Part shown: one piece after another, positions 23,761 to 35,703 of the stretch | Layout: each line of letters opens with the position of its first letter | How positions within the stretch are numbered: position 1 is the first letter of the stretch | Position numbers and translations under genes: made by a program | The notes under the pieces: generated by a model | The model's input: the letters and a program-made list of their open reading frames with translations, nothing else | Databases searched by the model: none | Told to the model about the DNA's origin: nothing | Source of the DNA: Phytoseiulus persimilis | Taxonomy: Eukaryota; Arthropoda; Arachnida; Mesostigmata; Phytoseiidae | Assembly (NCBI GenBank): GCA_037576195.1 | Contig: CM075102.1 | Coordinates: 45,008,745 to 45,072,744 of the forward strand | Direction of reading: 5' to 3' | Length of the DNA stretch: 64,000 nucleotides

Positions 23761-25581
23761 CCGATCCCGCTGTGGATCCCGGCCACCGCATACTCCCAAT
23801 GATTCTTCGATGGCTATTTGTCGGACATCCGGTGTCCATGGCCTGCTCTTCATTGACTCTTTTCCTGGTGTTACTCATTTTCCTCGTTCGGCTCCACTTT
23901 TCCACCCTCCACCTCGGTCGTCATAGTGTGTCAATTCTCTGTAGTCAGGACTTCAAGGAGCCGGTCGACACTGAGCATTCGCGGCTCAGTGTCAGGAATT
24001 CCCGTCCCTTTCAATCCCTCGTAGCCGGTTTCATCGCTCCAGTTCATCCTCGCCCGGCTCTCCGCCACGCGGAGTCACTAAATGACCTGGGTTTTTTGGG
24101 TTTCGCGCACGGTTCTCCCATTCCACCATCTCCACATGCTTCGTATCCGTTTCGTAGCCGAGGCATCCGCGGGAGCATGCCACCGTTGTCATCGCTGTCG
24201 CTCACAACGAAAACGAACACCACGGGGAGGAGGGATGGAGTGAAACGAACGCACCGACCTCCGCAGGAAGATGAGCAGTTCCTGGCAGGCGAGATCAGGA
24301 TCATGGCCGAGCAGGAACACTTGAGGGGACGGCCACTGCAGCAGCGGTGGGATAACAATGCAGGACGACTGCAGAACGACAATCGAACGACTTGAGCAGA
24401 CGAACCAACGGAGCCTGGGGCGATCTGTCCGCCCGAATGTTCGCTTTTCTTGCCTCAGTCGGTGTGGCTGACTGAATGACCCGCTGGCTCCCTTCCTGGA
24501 TGCCCACCCCCGGCTTGTCGCCCCGTGGCTGAGCAGCCAAGCTGTCAGAGTTCCCATTACCTCTTCCATTTATAACCAATCTAGCCGAAAGCCGGCTGGG
24601 TTCGGCTTCCCACTTCTCCTCCGTCGACGGCTCCTGTTCCTCTCCACTTCCATCCTGCCCATCTTGTCTTCATTGATGCGAAGTTCCTCACGACTCGGAG
24701 CTTTTCGCAGGAACCGCGGACGCAATCGCTCGGACGCAAACTGATTAAAGCAGCGGCTCAATGCTGTCGATGTCCGAACCGTATCGACTAATCTTCACGC
24801 TTTCCTTCCAGCGGATTAGGTCAACGTTTCTAGAGGTCGTTTCCGATGATGACGATCTCATTTTAGCCATCTCGGGTGGTTCGTCCTCCCTTTCTGGCGT
24901 TGAGTCAGCGCGGTCCAAGGTTTTCCCCCTTTCCACCGATACGAGTCAGACAGGAGTGGGACGAACGAAAGCAGATAGACTCATGGACAGACGGGACTAT
25001 CGGAGAACCAGACCAAGAGTTCGAACAGGCGGAAGTGAGCCGAGCGCAAACGCTCCGGGGACACAGCTAGTTGGGTAGACCTCGTAAAGTGGCAATTAAC
25101 TCACCAACCCTCGCTTTGCAACTCAGAACATTGGCGACCCTGAATTCCGGAGCCCGTCGACCGAAAGCGACGAAAGTGAAGATCTAATCAAGGACGGTGC
25201 ACGATTTTCTCCTAGTTTTCTCTCCCGTCCGGTCTCTCCGTTTCCCGGCGGCAACGGCCTGAAACCCCTCCGAGGGAACTGCGCTGGACCGAACCTTGTT
25301 TTCCAACGAAGTCCGTTGCAATCTCACGTAAAGTGGATTTACCGGGCAAGCAGAGGAAAATTGTTTATCAGGCTTCCTCGCCCCCAATATAGCTCACTCC
25401 ATTTCAAGGTTTTGCGCACAAATTCGAAAAAATCAATCGCGGCCAGTGGAATTCGCGATTTTACCGCCGAGCTGCGTGGAGAGCGTCGTTCAGATCTGTC
25501 GGGTACTCTAGTCGAGATGAGTCGTGTCAGTGAAAAGATCTGATTTCGTTGGTTACGGAACCCGACCCTTAGCCATCGCGC

Positions 25582-25782
25582 ATGGGAGACGTTTTCCCGA
25601 TCGAATCACCAGAGCTCCAGTGCGAGGGGACTGTCATCTGGAAAATGTGTCTCAGATGCCGGACGAACCGCAGCCTATCGCATATATCGCAGGGATGCCC
25701 GATGCGTTCTCAACAACTGTTTGTTGGAAATATGCGGTCGCGCGTTCATCACGACCCACTGGTTCTTCGGCATCGCAGCTGA
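25582..25782 (+). pseudogene. Decayed non-LTR (R2-like) retrotransposon fragment, C-terminal zinc knuckle
   Basis: The plus-strand frame contains MCLRCRTNRSLSHISQGCPM (25645-25704), with Cys-X2-Cys-X7-His-X4-Cys at 25648-25698. That spacing and the S-L-x-H-I-S-Q-G-C-P context are characteristic of the CCHC motif between reverse transcriptase and endonuclease in R2-type non-LTR retrotransposons. The frame ends at a stop after only 66 codons. I find no reverse transcriptase motif upstream and no restriction-like endonuclease downstream, so it would be a short, dead fragment. The match rests on one motif. Confidence 0.4.
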
Positions 25783-25799
25783 GGCGATGATGTCATTGT

Positions 25800-28651
25800 C
25801 ATTAACTCGAGCAACATTACTGCTCGGTGATTCCAGGAATGCTCTGATGAACTTAATGGGAGCCGCCGCCAGCGCACTCGATGCTCCGCCATCCTCTAAG
25901 CAGTCATCTTGGTATTTTTGAACGGCTTACCAGCAGCTCCCCAGGCTTCCCCCTTGCCCGCAGCATATGTAGTCGAAGAAGCGCCCCTTCGCGGCAGCAG
26001 AGGTTTCGCATTCCGAAGGCACGAAATCCGATCGCAGGATCGGCAAAAAAAATAAGCTTGAATTCGTGTTCTACAAACGGAGTTAAGATGGACAGTCGCG
26101 CGACACCGCTGGTGAATCTGCTCGAAGCGTCCGACGAGTAGAATCCCGCTGGTTGCTTGTCACACTGGCTCGTCGGTTTTAATGAGTGAGGATCTAGAAT
26201 CCTTCATCCAGACCCCAACTGCACCGGGGCTGGCTGATGTTTCTCATAATGGTTCCTCGATTCCAGCCGCAGCGGCCGGTGCTCCGCCAGCTCTCAGCAG
26301 GCGTCTCGGGCCGTTTGGCTGGCCGACCCGCAGATCCCTGTTCCTTGCGCTCCCGACTGTCACGTATGGGCCACATCTCTGTACGCCGCGCATTGACGGC
26401 GTCGTGATCATCAGAGCTTCTAGAGGCAATCATCGGCATCGTCCGGTCGAACTCCGGTTGAAATTTCTGATCGATATCATCGATCTTTATAGTACTGACC
26501 ATAGGGCTCAGCACTGAGTTGGTTGCGGATGAACCTTGCAAAATGACGAAGTTCCGGAGGCGTTTCCCATCTCTCCTGCAGGGCCAGAGCGGATCGTGCA
26601 CTCGGTCCTCCTGTCGAAATACGTGTGAAGAGACGGTAAGGGACGCTCAGAGGACTGGATTCACCTCGGGAAAGCGTTCGGTTCTGCTCGGAGCTTCCCT
26701 CATTTCGACTCAAATGGATCTGGCCAACCATCCAGCGGGCAAAACAGTCAGTCAGTCGGTTCTTCCCTGCGGAGCTTTCGGTCCCCATGAGGAAAATGGC
26801 AATCTCCTTTTCCCTTCTGTCCCCGAATTTCTTCATCTCATGGTTCCCACTGTTCGTGTCTTTCCTCCTTCTACCGCTGCGGCGGCCGGGGCTCCCTCTT
26901 TTTCGTCCCGTTCATCCTTCGTCTCGCCCGTTTCCCACAGCAAAAGGGACGCTTGTCCGCTTTGGACTAATACATCGCTACGACGAACGTCCACCGGATC
27001 CTCATTGCTTCAACTCCATCTCACCCCGGGGGTCATTGTTGCTGTCGGGGACAAGCGGACACCTCAGCGACAGCCTCGCTTTCGTAGTCACCACCGCCGG
27101 CACAGGGACGACCGAGACTGTCGGGTCACATTGCCTGCACCATTGTCATCGCCAGTCGAGAACAGAGGCAACCGCTGCGTCAGCCAATCGAGGATGAGAA
27201 ACGAGCGTCTGAACTCCGATTCCAAAAGTTTTAGAGGTTTGTGACTTGGTCGCAACGCTTCTCCCAGGAGCTCGACCGGCTGTGCCAACGTTCCTGAATG
27301 ACATTAACAAACCACTTCATGGTCTCTCGCAAGAGTGCTCAGTGAGGTTGTTCGGTCGTGCCACCAGACAGAGTACAGGCCGTCTCTTCATATTTCGGTG
27401 TGAGCGATCGATGACGTATCGGGAACGTGTTACCGATGACCGCAGGAGGAACGAGAGGCAACAGGAGTGACTTCGCTGCTCGGCTAGTGAGCAGATATAC
27501 CTCGGCTCCGAGTCTCTGATCCTCGACGAAGCACCTATCACAACATGGGTTCACGTTCGCTGAACATTTGCGACGCGGTCGTCAATGCGAACTCAGTCCA
27601 GCACACACAGTAACGCGGAGGATGTACAGCCGCCCCGGGAATTTCGGTCGGTCCACGTCCCGCTCTGAAGACCCTTGGTCTTCGATCGTCCTCCAAACTG
27701 CGGAGGAACTCCCGCCGAGGCAGTGACGTAGCTCATTGTTGCTTCCCGGTTCGCAGTAAGCCAACCCGAAGGTAACCATCTCGAATCATTATAGCGGAGC
27801 CGCCACCGCCCCCTGATTCCGCCCCCTTGTTCTCCCCTCTTACCTTGTAACGGTACGCGGATAGCGTGACACAATCGAACATACGACCGATGAATAGAAA
27901 TTATTGCGTGAACTACACAGGGTGGTCGGATCAAACTGCTCTCATCCGGAGCTGGACAAATTGTGGTGTCTCAGCAAGGACCTGCCACCGATGGAATTCG
28001 CTCCGGTCGAACGAGCCATCAGCACCCGATTCCCGTGCGTTTCGATTGCAAATAGGTGTCGCTGGTCAGAGAAATAAAGATGCAAAAACGCATTCGATAT
28101 AGAAATGTTCGTCTCAGCAATGGCACGCTCGCATTCACGAACACACTCCAAGTAGGCCATCATTAGGCAGTCCTTCGCGAATACAGTGATAATAGTGCGT
28201 GGTGGTAGCGTGACAAAGCCCGAGACATCGACTTGCTCCGAGACTGGCCGATTACGGCGGCGTCGACTGGGGACGCGATTCGAGAACGATTGCTGCATAA
28301 CGGAGCTCCGTTACAGGACTCGGGTACAACATAATGTCGCTTGCTGTGAACGGCAACGAACGACGACCACGCAGGCGAACAAAGTTGGAGCTGCATCTAC
28401 GGGCGAACACGGCACGTTCATACCGTACGGTCCGGAGGATTACAGATCGGCCTCATGCTGAATGCTCCGTGCTGCTCGAGCGAATCACGAAACCCTTCGC
28501 GAATGGTCTCGAACCGATTCCGCAGCGCATAGCGTGGACTGCCCTGATCAGATGTAGAACGAGAGCACCCTGAATGCGATCAGAACCCGGCAGCGTGTTG
28601 AGTTTGGGGGCTGACTCGCCACGCGAGACATCCTTGCATTACATGACCTAG
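25800..28651. other. No gene recognised
   Basis: Overlapping frames on both strands occur here, the longest a 241-codon plus-strand frame at 26519-27244 that starts at a non-ATG codon. No domain, RNA gene or clear repeat was recognised. Remnants of the retrotransposon at 25.6 kb could extend here but I cannot identify them. Confidence 0.45.
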
Positions 28652-28830
28652 CCTGAAATACCGCGGATAACAAACTTTATTTTTCGTTTATTCTCTCTCA
28701 GAAAACCGCACCAGATACCTTCCCAGATAACGGACATAGCTGACAGCGAGCTTATCGAATGACGAACTCGGTGGATAGCGATCTAATCTGATGCGTTTCT
28801 TGAGCAAAAATCGAAGGGAATTCAAGCCCG
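28652..28830. mobile_element. Diverged copy of the inverted-repeat (MITE-like) element
   Basis: The left end aligns with the left end of the element at 41648: both read as a C-rich start, AAAT-CCG-GATAAC, then TTTATTTT-CG, an AAAACCGC block and CAGATA. The right end (TCTGATGCGTTTC then AATCGAAGGG) corresponds to the right end of the 41.6 kb copy. Its own terminal repeats are badly eroded and one would not call it alone. It carries no coding capacity. Confidence 0.6.
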
Positions 28831-30885
28831 TCAGACGGCCATACAAGACGCTCCCGGAGAAGAGCGCCCGATTCCCCAGAGAGACAGCTGCGAGTCAAGT
28901 CTGGACCGGAGCAGCTTCGGAAATGTTACGAATATTGAGACGCTCTCCTGGCACTTCGGGAGCCTACCGTCCGGGATCACTCCAATCAGGATTATCGCGG
29001 AACACGATGATCTACTGACTGACAACCCAACCAGCGAGGCAAAGGACTCGCGGGCGGGATCAGTCCGTGTTTAATGAAAAGGTATCGACGGACTATTTTC
29101 CCGAATCCGACGGATATCCCCCACACGCAAAAGCGCTCAGTGTGGCTATGATATGTTGGAAACTAGTTTCCTGCAAAATTGGAAACGACTGTGAGTTAGT
29201 TTTGAGCGCACAGGCCGAATCCTGGAAACGGACACTGTACATTTACGAACGTAGTCGACGTTCATACGTAATTGATACACGAATATTGAAATGGGGTATC
29301 GAATCGAGGCGACAGAGTACGGAATTTCTTTGACCAGAGTGAGGCACACCAATGTCTCGAAAGCTTCGTCCTCTTCACGAGCATTTTATTCACAGTCGCA
29401 GTCGCCAAGGTCGTTCTGGAGATCCGACACGATTCGGTCAGAGATAGCAAAAAGCCGTTGGTCGAAGGTTTTGGAGGAACGGACAGCTCGAGGCAAATTG
29501 TAAGCACGCGATACGATACCTCGTCTCCCAGTCGGCCGAACACGCGAAGCCGGTAGACGAGCGTGGGCAATTAGATTCGCGGCTCACTAGCACGACAAAA
29601 GATGGACCACCTGGTCGTGAGAACTTTCTCTGAGTGGCTCAACCAACAGCGCCTAGCCCGTCCGAGAAGTCGCAATCTTCAAAGTGGAAGTCTTGATGCG
29701 CATCAGCGACGGATCGTCACAGCAAACAAAGGTGCGACAAAAGAGAAGGGCGTATCGTGTAACCTGGTTTGTTTGATAATTCTGTTGATCAGTTACGCAT
29801 TAAAAGTCGTTGAGGCGGAAAATCGTTCCCGCTATGCGTTGCATGCCAATGCAGAGTCCGTGTGCCCCCTGTCCTGGGCATTCCCGTCCCCCAACTCTCG
29901 GGTCGCTCTTTCGGTCATTGTGAACGACATCAAATAGCTTCCTGGCGCACCGTCAAGGCTAGCCTAACAATCGTTGCCTGGCTTGGTTTGTACTCAGGCG
30001 GAGTGAGTCGCTCGTTCGCTTCCTCGTTCTCTAGGTCGATACTACAACAACAACACAAACTATTGCGTGTACGGCTTCCGACATCTTAATAGATTTGCCT
30101 CGGTGGTAAATTGCTTGCGACTCACGTTACAAGCACGTTGCACGTAGCTTGCACAAGCATGCATCGAGCATTGAGCAGGGTTGCCTACCACAAATCCACT
30201 CTGCGAAAATGGGTACACATCGCACAACGCGGTAATCCGCTCGACTGATGACAAGAACTCCTGATTTATCGGTGTTGTGAGCGAGAATCGTTTTGACAAA
30301 CGCTCGGATTCGTTTGGACGGGAGTCGCACAAACTTTGAATCCGTCACGCTGGCGGTGTCGTATCGCCGGTGCCATGTGTCAGACAGCCGTTGACAGAGT
30401 CGGCTCTTTAAGCGAAGAGCTTTTTCCGCTCATCCGACTGTTCTAGGAGCGGACTCGGTATCGACAGGAGCACCCATTGCCGATGACCCGGGGTGTTGGG
30501 TTCATTAGAGAACGACTTCGGGAGACAGATACGGTTGGCACGGTTTGGAAGCAGTTATTGGATCACGATCCGTCGAGGCGACCACTGTCAGACCGTCGTC
30601 TGCTTTGTGTACACAAAACAGTTCAGAAAGTTTGGCAAGCGACTTGTCGTCTTGTCAAGTTGTTGAGGTCCTCTTGACTCGATGACCTTCGGTACTGGGT
30701 CGTCATTGGTACCCCGCTGCTGCTGTCTCCGCCTGCCGCTCTGATCGTTCTTATTTCGCGAAGCTGTCTCGTTAGGATCCTAGCCAACCGACCCAACTTC
30801 ATCGGGCCAGCAAGGAATCGCGTCCAACGACTGGAATCGGAAATCAATGAACTCTTCTTTTGTGCGTCGCGTCGCTTGCTCGTTC

Positions 30886-30915
30886 GCTCGCCCGCCCGCC
30901 CGCCCGCCCGCCCGC
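30886..30915. repeat. (GCCC)n tetranucleotide repeat
   Basis: About six consecutive CCCG/GCCC units flanked by CGCTCG and CTTGC. Confidence 0.85.
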
Positions 30916-33847
30916 TTGCAACGACGACGGGGACGACGACAGGGATGATGAAGTAGTGAGGAGAAAGAAAAGAAAAGTAAGGGGAACTCGAAGTAAGCGA
31001 ACGAGCACCAAGGAGGAGACTCGCGGGCGGTAGTTGAGCGAAGAACACTCGTTTTCGTCGAGTCTCCTCAGGAGTTCACGCCTCTGTACGACGGCGATAC
31101 CTGATGCAACGGCAGTGATAGGCCACGCAGTGGCATTTCTCGATGCTCCGTGCTCGAGGCCGAGACTCTCAGCTTGCCGAGTGCTAATGAAGCGGGCGCC
31201 TGTTCCCGACCATATTCAGCCGGAGAACAAAGATGCGATGGTTTTGAGCTACATCCCGCCTCAGCCGTCGAGAGTCCCGCTCGCCGCAGTCGTGTCGGAG
31301 CTCTTGTTATTGATGCTGTCTGCCACAGAGGGTTTGCCGTGTTTCAGGGACCGTTCGATATCACCAGCCGATAGGCCTTCGGTCCTGCCATTCGTTCGAC
31401 ATGGGCGCAACCTAGGCCGCTTCGACTTAGATGCTGCTTCGCACGGTCCTCAAAATCGACCTCGGTCCCAAGCTACGGTGAATGCGGAATTCAGAGCCGG
31501 TCGAACATGTAGGAGGTTTCCTGTTCCTGATCAATCCAGTTTTCCGGCAATTCATATCCTTCGCTGTTCGTGGGGCTGCTCACTTATAGGGTCAACCGAT
31601 GAATCGCTTCGGAAACAGGGATCGACCAATGGAACGGGCCCCACGACCGGTCACCGCTCCAAGGTGATGTCCTCAGGGTGCGACAAGCACAGGCATGTTC
31701 CCGACAGTCAACATGTGTACGTCAAACCTCGCTAGTCCGTGCCGTTCCGACACCCTGGTTCAGTAGGTGTTGCGACGTTCCACTCAACGAGTGAGCATCG
31801 AAACGATATCCTATTTTCCCGCACGTATTCAACCGCACGCCGCTTGTGGCTTGATTTCGCAACGTGCGTGATATCTATAAATCATCGCACACGCATTGCA
31901 GCACCGACACGCAACGTCGAACGCGCTATTACACCAACTCTGTCAACTCTGATCACTCTCTCTTCCCATTGCTGTCTCGATGGTTGCACCAATGGGATGA
32001 AGTTAGGGTAAACGTTTCTGGGTAAACATTTTCGTACCCAGTGGCATACCCCCTACCCGGAAGACGTCACTAGGTTTGCCCAATTAATTTCAGAGTCCGT
32101 TTATTTTGAATGATTCTCACTCTTCGAAAAGGAGCTTTTTCCGCGGGGAAAAATCCGTGAAGCTCCAGTCCACACCGTCGACCTTGGGAGGAAGTCAACT
32201 TCGCTCACCTCAGCCCCAGGGTTCCGCGTTTCAGGCGTTTTTTCTGTGCGGGCCGACCGCGTACCGACCGCCGACAGAGCCGAGCGCGAGAGCGCGGATG
32301 CCGCGCGAATCGAGCAAACAAGCCCAGGAATGGAAAGTGGTCCCGTTTCGAGCCCCGTGGCGGGCTACCTGGCTGCCCGTTCCTTTCATTTGAGAGCAGG
32401 TTTGATCTCTCGAGCGCTGCAGCTGCCGCTACACCGGCGAATACTACAGATACGAAAGGAGGAAATTCGCGTCACTGATGATCAACGTATGCAAAAACAT
32501 GCGATGCAAAATGTATGAAGCGAGTCGGCGGACTCGTTTTTTGTGGATCTCTCGGTGCGTCGCGTTCATTCGCCACTATTTCCCTAGCTGCTATCCCTAT
32601 TGGGAAGCGAGCGCCGAGTCTGACTGCAGCGAAAGGCCCCTTATGGAGAGCGTTCCAAAGAGGGTCGTCGGCCGACCGGACGGGCAGACGAGCAAGCTGG
32701 CGGGCATATTTCACGCAGTGGGGTTGACGATTAATCAAATTCTGGACGTTTTTAGGAACTACCCGTGGCGGAAGCAGCCAGCTAGCGGGCGGGCGGGCAG
32801 GCGTTGCCCACCACCGCCGAGATGAGTATATTCTTTTAGGGAGAGCGACTTCGCCCGAACGACGCTAGCTGAGAGTTGGAGGGGTGAGCGAGTGGGCGCG
32901 CGAGTGGAAGATTGGGCGAGGAGTTGTTGAGAAACCGGAACAGCGTAATTATTTGCCAAAAGTAATGTGCTAATTCTGCTCGTCCGTGATCCCTCTCTCC
33001 TGCTCGGAGTCGCGCATTCTCACACTGAGCGGAAAAGCTCATTCATTTTTCATCGTTCGGATCCGACCAGCAGACCTCCTGTTTCCAGGTCAGCAACTCA
33101 CTTTGCAGACAGCGTCTGAACCCGGAAGCAGTTGAACGGAGCTAAAGTCGTCGTCAGTGAGATCGTTCACGAGAGTTCGATCGGCGGGCCGATCACATAA
33201 GTAAATAAGAAGTGGCGGGCTGATAACATCTTCAGCAATGGACGATTTCTCGATACCTTCGTTGTCGTCGGATTGTTTTGTCTTTCGTCGAACCATTATG
33301 AATGACCGAGAGGAGAATCGAACTTCGGAATGATATTCAGCCGTTAGCCGTAATTATGATCGATCCGACTTGATGAACGAAATCGAAGCTGATAGAACAT
33401 GATGATCAATCCCGATTCGGAATAATGCCGAATGCTCATTCGGCTCAACTTTCGAATGTTACCAAGGTCGGAAGAATTGTTCGAATTTCGAATTTGAGAA
33501 TTGGGCGTATTGCTTGTCACAGTGCAAACGTTATAAATCCATGACAACCAAGAAGCACTCTCCGGAATTAGCTTCGCGGCGGTTTTCAGCCAACGATATG
33601 TTACTTGTTCGACGGAGGGGCCACGTTTCAGACCCCCCTCGATGATTTCTAGTCCTCCTGTCGAATCATAATCCTAAGAGATCCGTCCACTCTGAGGTTC
33701 GACCCGTGACCGCCACGAACGATGGAGCGAGGCAGCGTACGGCGGTTCCGAATCATTAATTCATCCATCCAATTGCCCAGTCTTGAGCGAGATTGAAACT
33801 AGGCCGGTGCATATTTCGTTTCGATCAGATCTCATCAGCGGATAGAT

Positions 33848-34696
33848 TCACACCCTTATCGCGTGCGTGGATTTCCTCTTGTCGCCAGGCACCGCTCGAA
33901 TCTCTGAACGCGTCGAATAGAAGCTTCGCAAAGACCGAAACCAGAATACGGAACGCCACGCAGCGGCTCCGATAGAGATCCCTTCCAGCGGGACTTCGGA
34001 AGAAACGGAAAATCCGGACAGGCGAGCGCCTTCGAAAGCTGAAACATTCTGAAGTGGCGTCGGAGAATCAACGAGCCGTCGGGCTGAAGAAATCGTCTTA
34101 TGATCGTAGTGTCCCACCGGACCGGAGGATGTCGTTTTGAATGTTGAGGTGCCGTGCAGAGGTCTCATTGATAGGGTGGAAGGAGGCGGACAACCGCGCA
34201 ACATCGTCAACAGTAGGAGTAGTGATAGCGGCAGTGGCGCTAGCAGAAGCCGACGCAGCAGCAGAACGGTGGAAAGAAACGAGTCCCAACTCACTAAGTG
34301 AGATGCCGGGGAGAGCATAAATAATTCAGTGACGAGCCCATTTTCCAAATCAATATCAGGAGACGCGGACCGGTCGACTGGCTGGCTGGCCCGCCCGCCC
34401 GCCGGCCGGTCCGACGCGATCAGTCCGTTCGAAGCAAAGACCCACCGCAGAGAAAACGACAGCATATATCCTTCCGATCTTGTTCTGTGGTGCGAGTGTT
34501 CCTTCTGGGCCTCTGTCCTCGTCCCGTCGTCCATCTCGAGCAGAGCCTCAGGAGCTAGTAGCGGCTCTCGAGAGAATGCAAATCGAATCCAAATGCAGAC
34601 GATCGCAGGGAAAACCCTAGCCTTTTTTTGCCAGAGCATGTGCTCTTCCTCGGGTCCCTGGCTTTCTCTGCCTCGTGGAACCTGCCGCTTCCTCAT
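33848..34696 (-). other. Open reading frame of 282 codons, doubtful
   Basis: This is the second longest closed frame. A leucine-rich stretch at about 34200-34260 (LLLRRLLLAPLPLSLLLLL) could be read as a hydrophobic segment but arises from CTG/CAG-rich DNA. The first codon is not a convincing eukaryotic start and long frames run in the other registers. No family is recognised. At the local G+C content a frame this long is only mildly surprising. Confidence 0.12.
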
Positions 34697-35685
34697 CGGC
34701 GAGATGGAAACCTTCGAGTAGGTGTCGGAGGGGAGGGGGGGGGCGGTGAGGCAGTGCGTAGAGCATCGTCACTGAGAAGTCTCAATTCTACGCCTGTTGT
34801 ATATCTTGCTGCGTTCGGTCCTGTCAAATCTTCGAGAGCAACCGGAGAAGCTCACACGGACAGCTTCAATCAAGTGGTTGGCTGCTGCGTGCCCGCCTTG
34901 CCTCTGCGCGTCTGAGTGGATGCTTCGACGAAGCGGAGGTACGGATGGATACTCCTGCTTATATCGTGGCCTGATACAAGTGCCAACTCATACCGGTTAA
35001 CCGTCAGCTAGCCTGCTTGCCAGGCGGGCCGGTAACTGGCGTGAAAGGAGAGAACGCCGTCTCGGGCCCCGTCGCGGGTCAGACGTCGGATGTTGCCGTG
35101 CGACCTCCGGAAACCGTGGCCTACCGCGCTGTTCGCGACGACGCTCGGAGCTTCACACTGTGGAAACTCCGTTGAGGCGCCCTCCGTTCCGGATGTCGAG
35201 TGAAAAGCGCACGATCCCGTACGAGGATCAGGGAGAACGGTTTTCGCATTCGGAGGGAATTCGGGGTTTTTCCGAACGCTAAACGGCTGCTCGCGCCAAT
35301 CGTTGGCCCGGAGCGATCAGCGGACACTCGTGCTGCGCTTACGCACTCAGAGTCGGTGGTATTGCCTGAACGGAATTTAGTTGGCATGGCGGCGGGGGTA
35401 ACGCTGCTGGTGGAACAGAAAAGGGAGTAGATGGCCGGCCGGGTGGGTGGACACTTTCTTGTTCCACAAATGCCTAAATAATGACCGTCTCGAGCGGCCG
35501 GAGCAGAAGGGCAGAACAACGGAAACAGAAAGGACGGTACGGAGAGCTGTGGGCGATGGAGACTGTCAGCCACCGCAAGAGCCGCTCAGTTGGTCAGCCT
35601 CCGGGCACGAAATGTCTGACCTTGTTCCCTGCTCCCCGTTCTCCTACTTTGCTGCTCGAGCGCCCCTCTCACTGTTGGAACAACT

Positions 35686-35703
35686 ATTTGCATATTATAT
35701 GCA
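35686..35703. promoter_or_regulatory. Octamer ATTTGCAT overlapping a 15-bp palindrome
   Basis: ATTTGCAT (35686-35693) is the POU-domain octamer on one strand. It overlaps TGCATATTATATGCA (35689-35703), two perfect 7-base arms around one base. This is a plausible homeodomain or POU binding site, with no other evidence of function. Confidence 0.25.

Larger units (their letters stand above)
18943..25580. other. No gene recognised; noncoding with tandem repeats
   Basis: Only overlapping short frames are seen, including a 232-codon plus-strand frame at 23697-24395 that begins at GTG and has no known motif. The stretch holds a C11 run near 20748, a 13-base-period tandem repeat at 22276-22309 and a tRNA-like A box at 23690-23700. 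Confidence 0.5.

Noticed and set aside
25131..25155. ACATTGGCGACCCTG resembling the junction of an LTR and a primer-binding site
   Set aside because: No flanking long terminal repeat pair, gag or pol frame is visible. A similar TTGGCGCAACAGG on the minus strand near 57.6 kb is equally isolated. Both are probably chance.
26194..26836. Minus-strand frames with protein-like peptides (for example IKIDDIDQKFQPEFDR)
   Set aside because: Two registers look equally plausible, there are no convincing splice sites or start, and the lengths are within chance expectation.
28503..28516. Minus-strand GGTTCGAGACC, a perfect B-box match
   Set aside because: No A box lies at the right distance, the T-stem does not pair and no cloverleaf can be drawn. 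It is not a tRNA.
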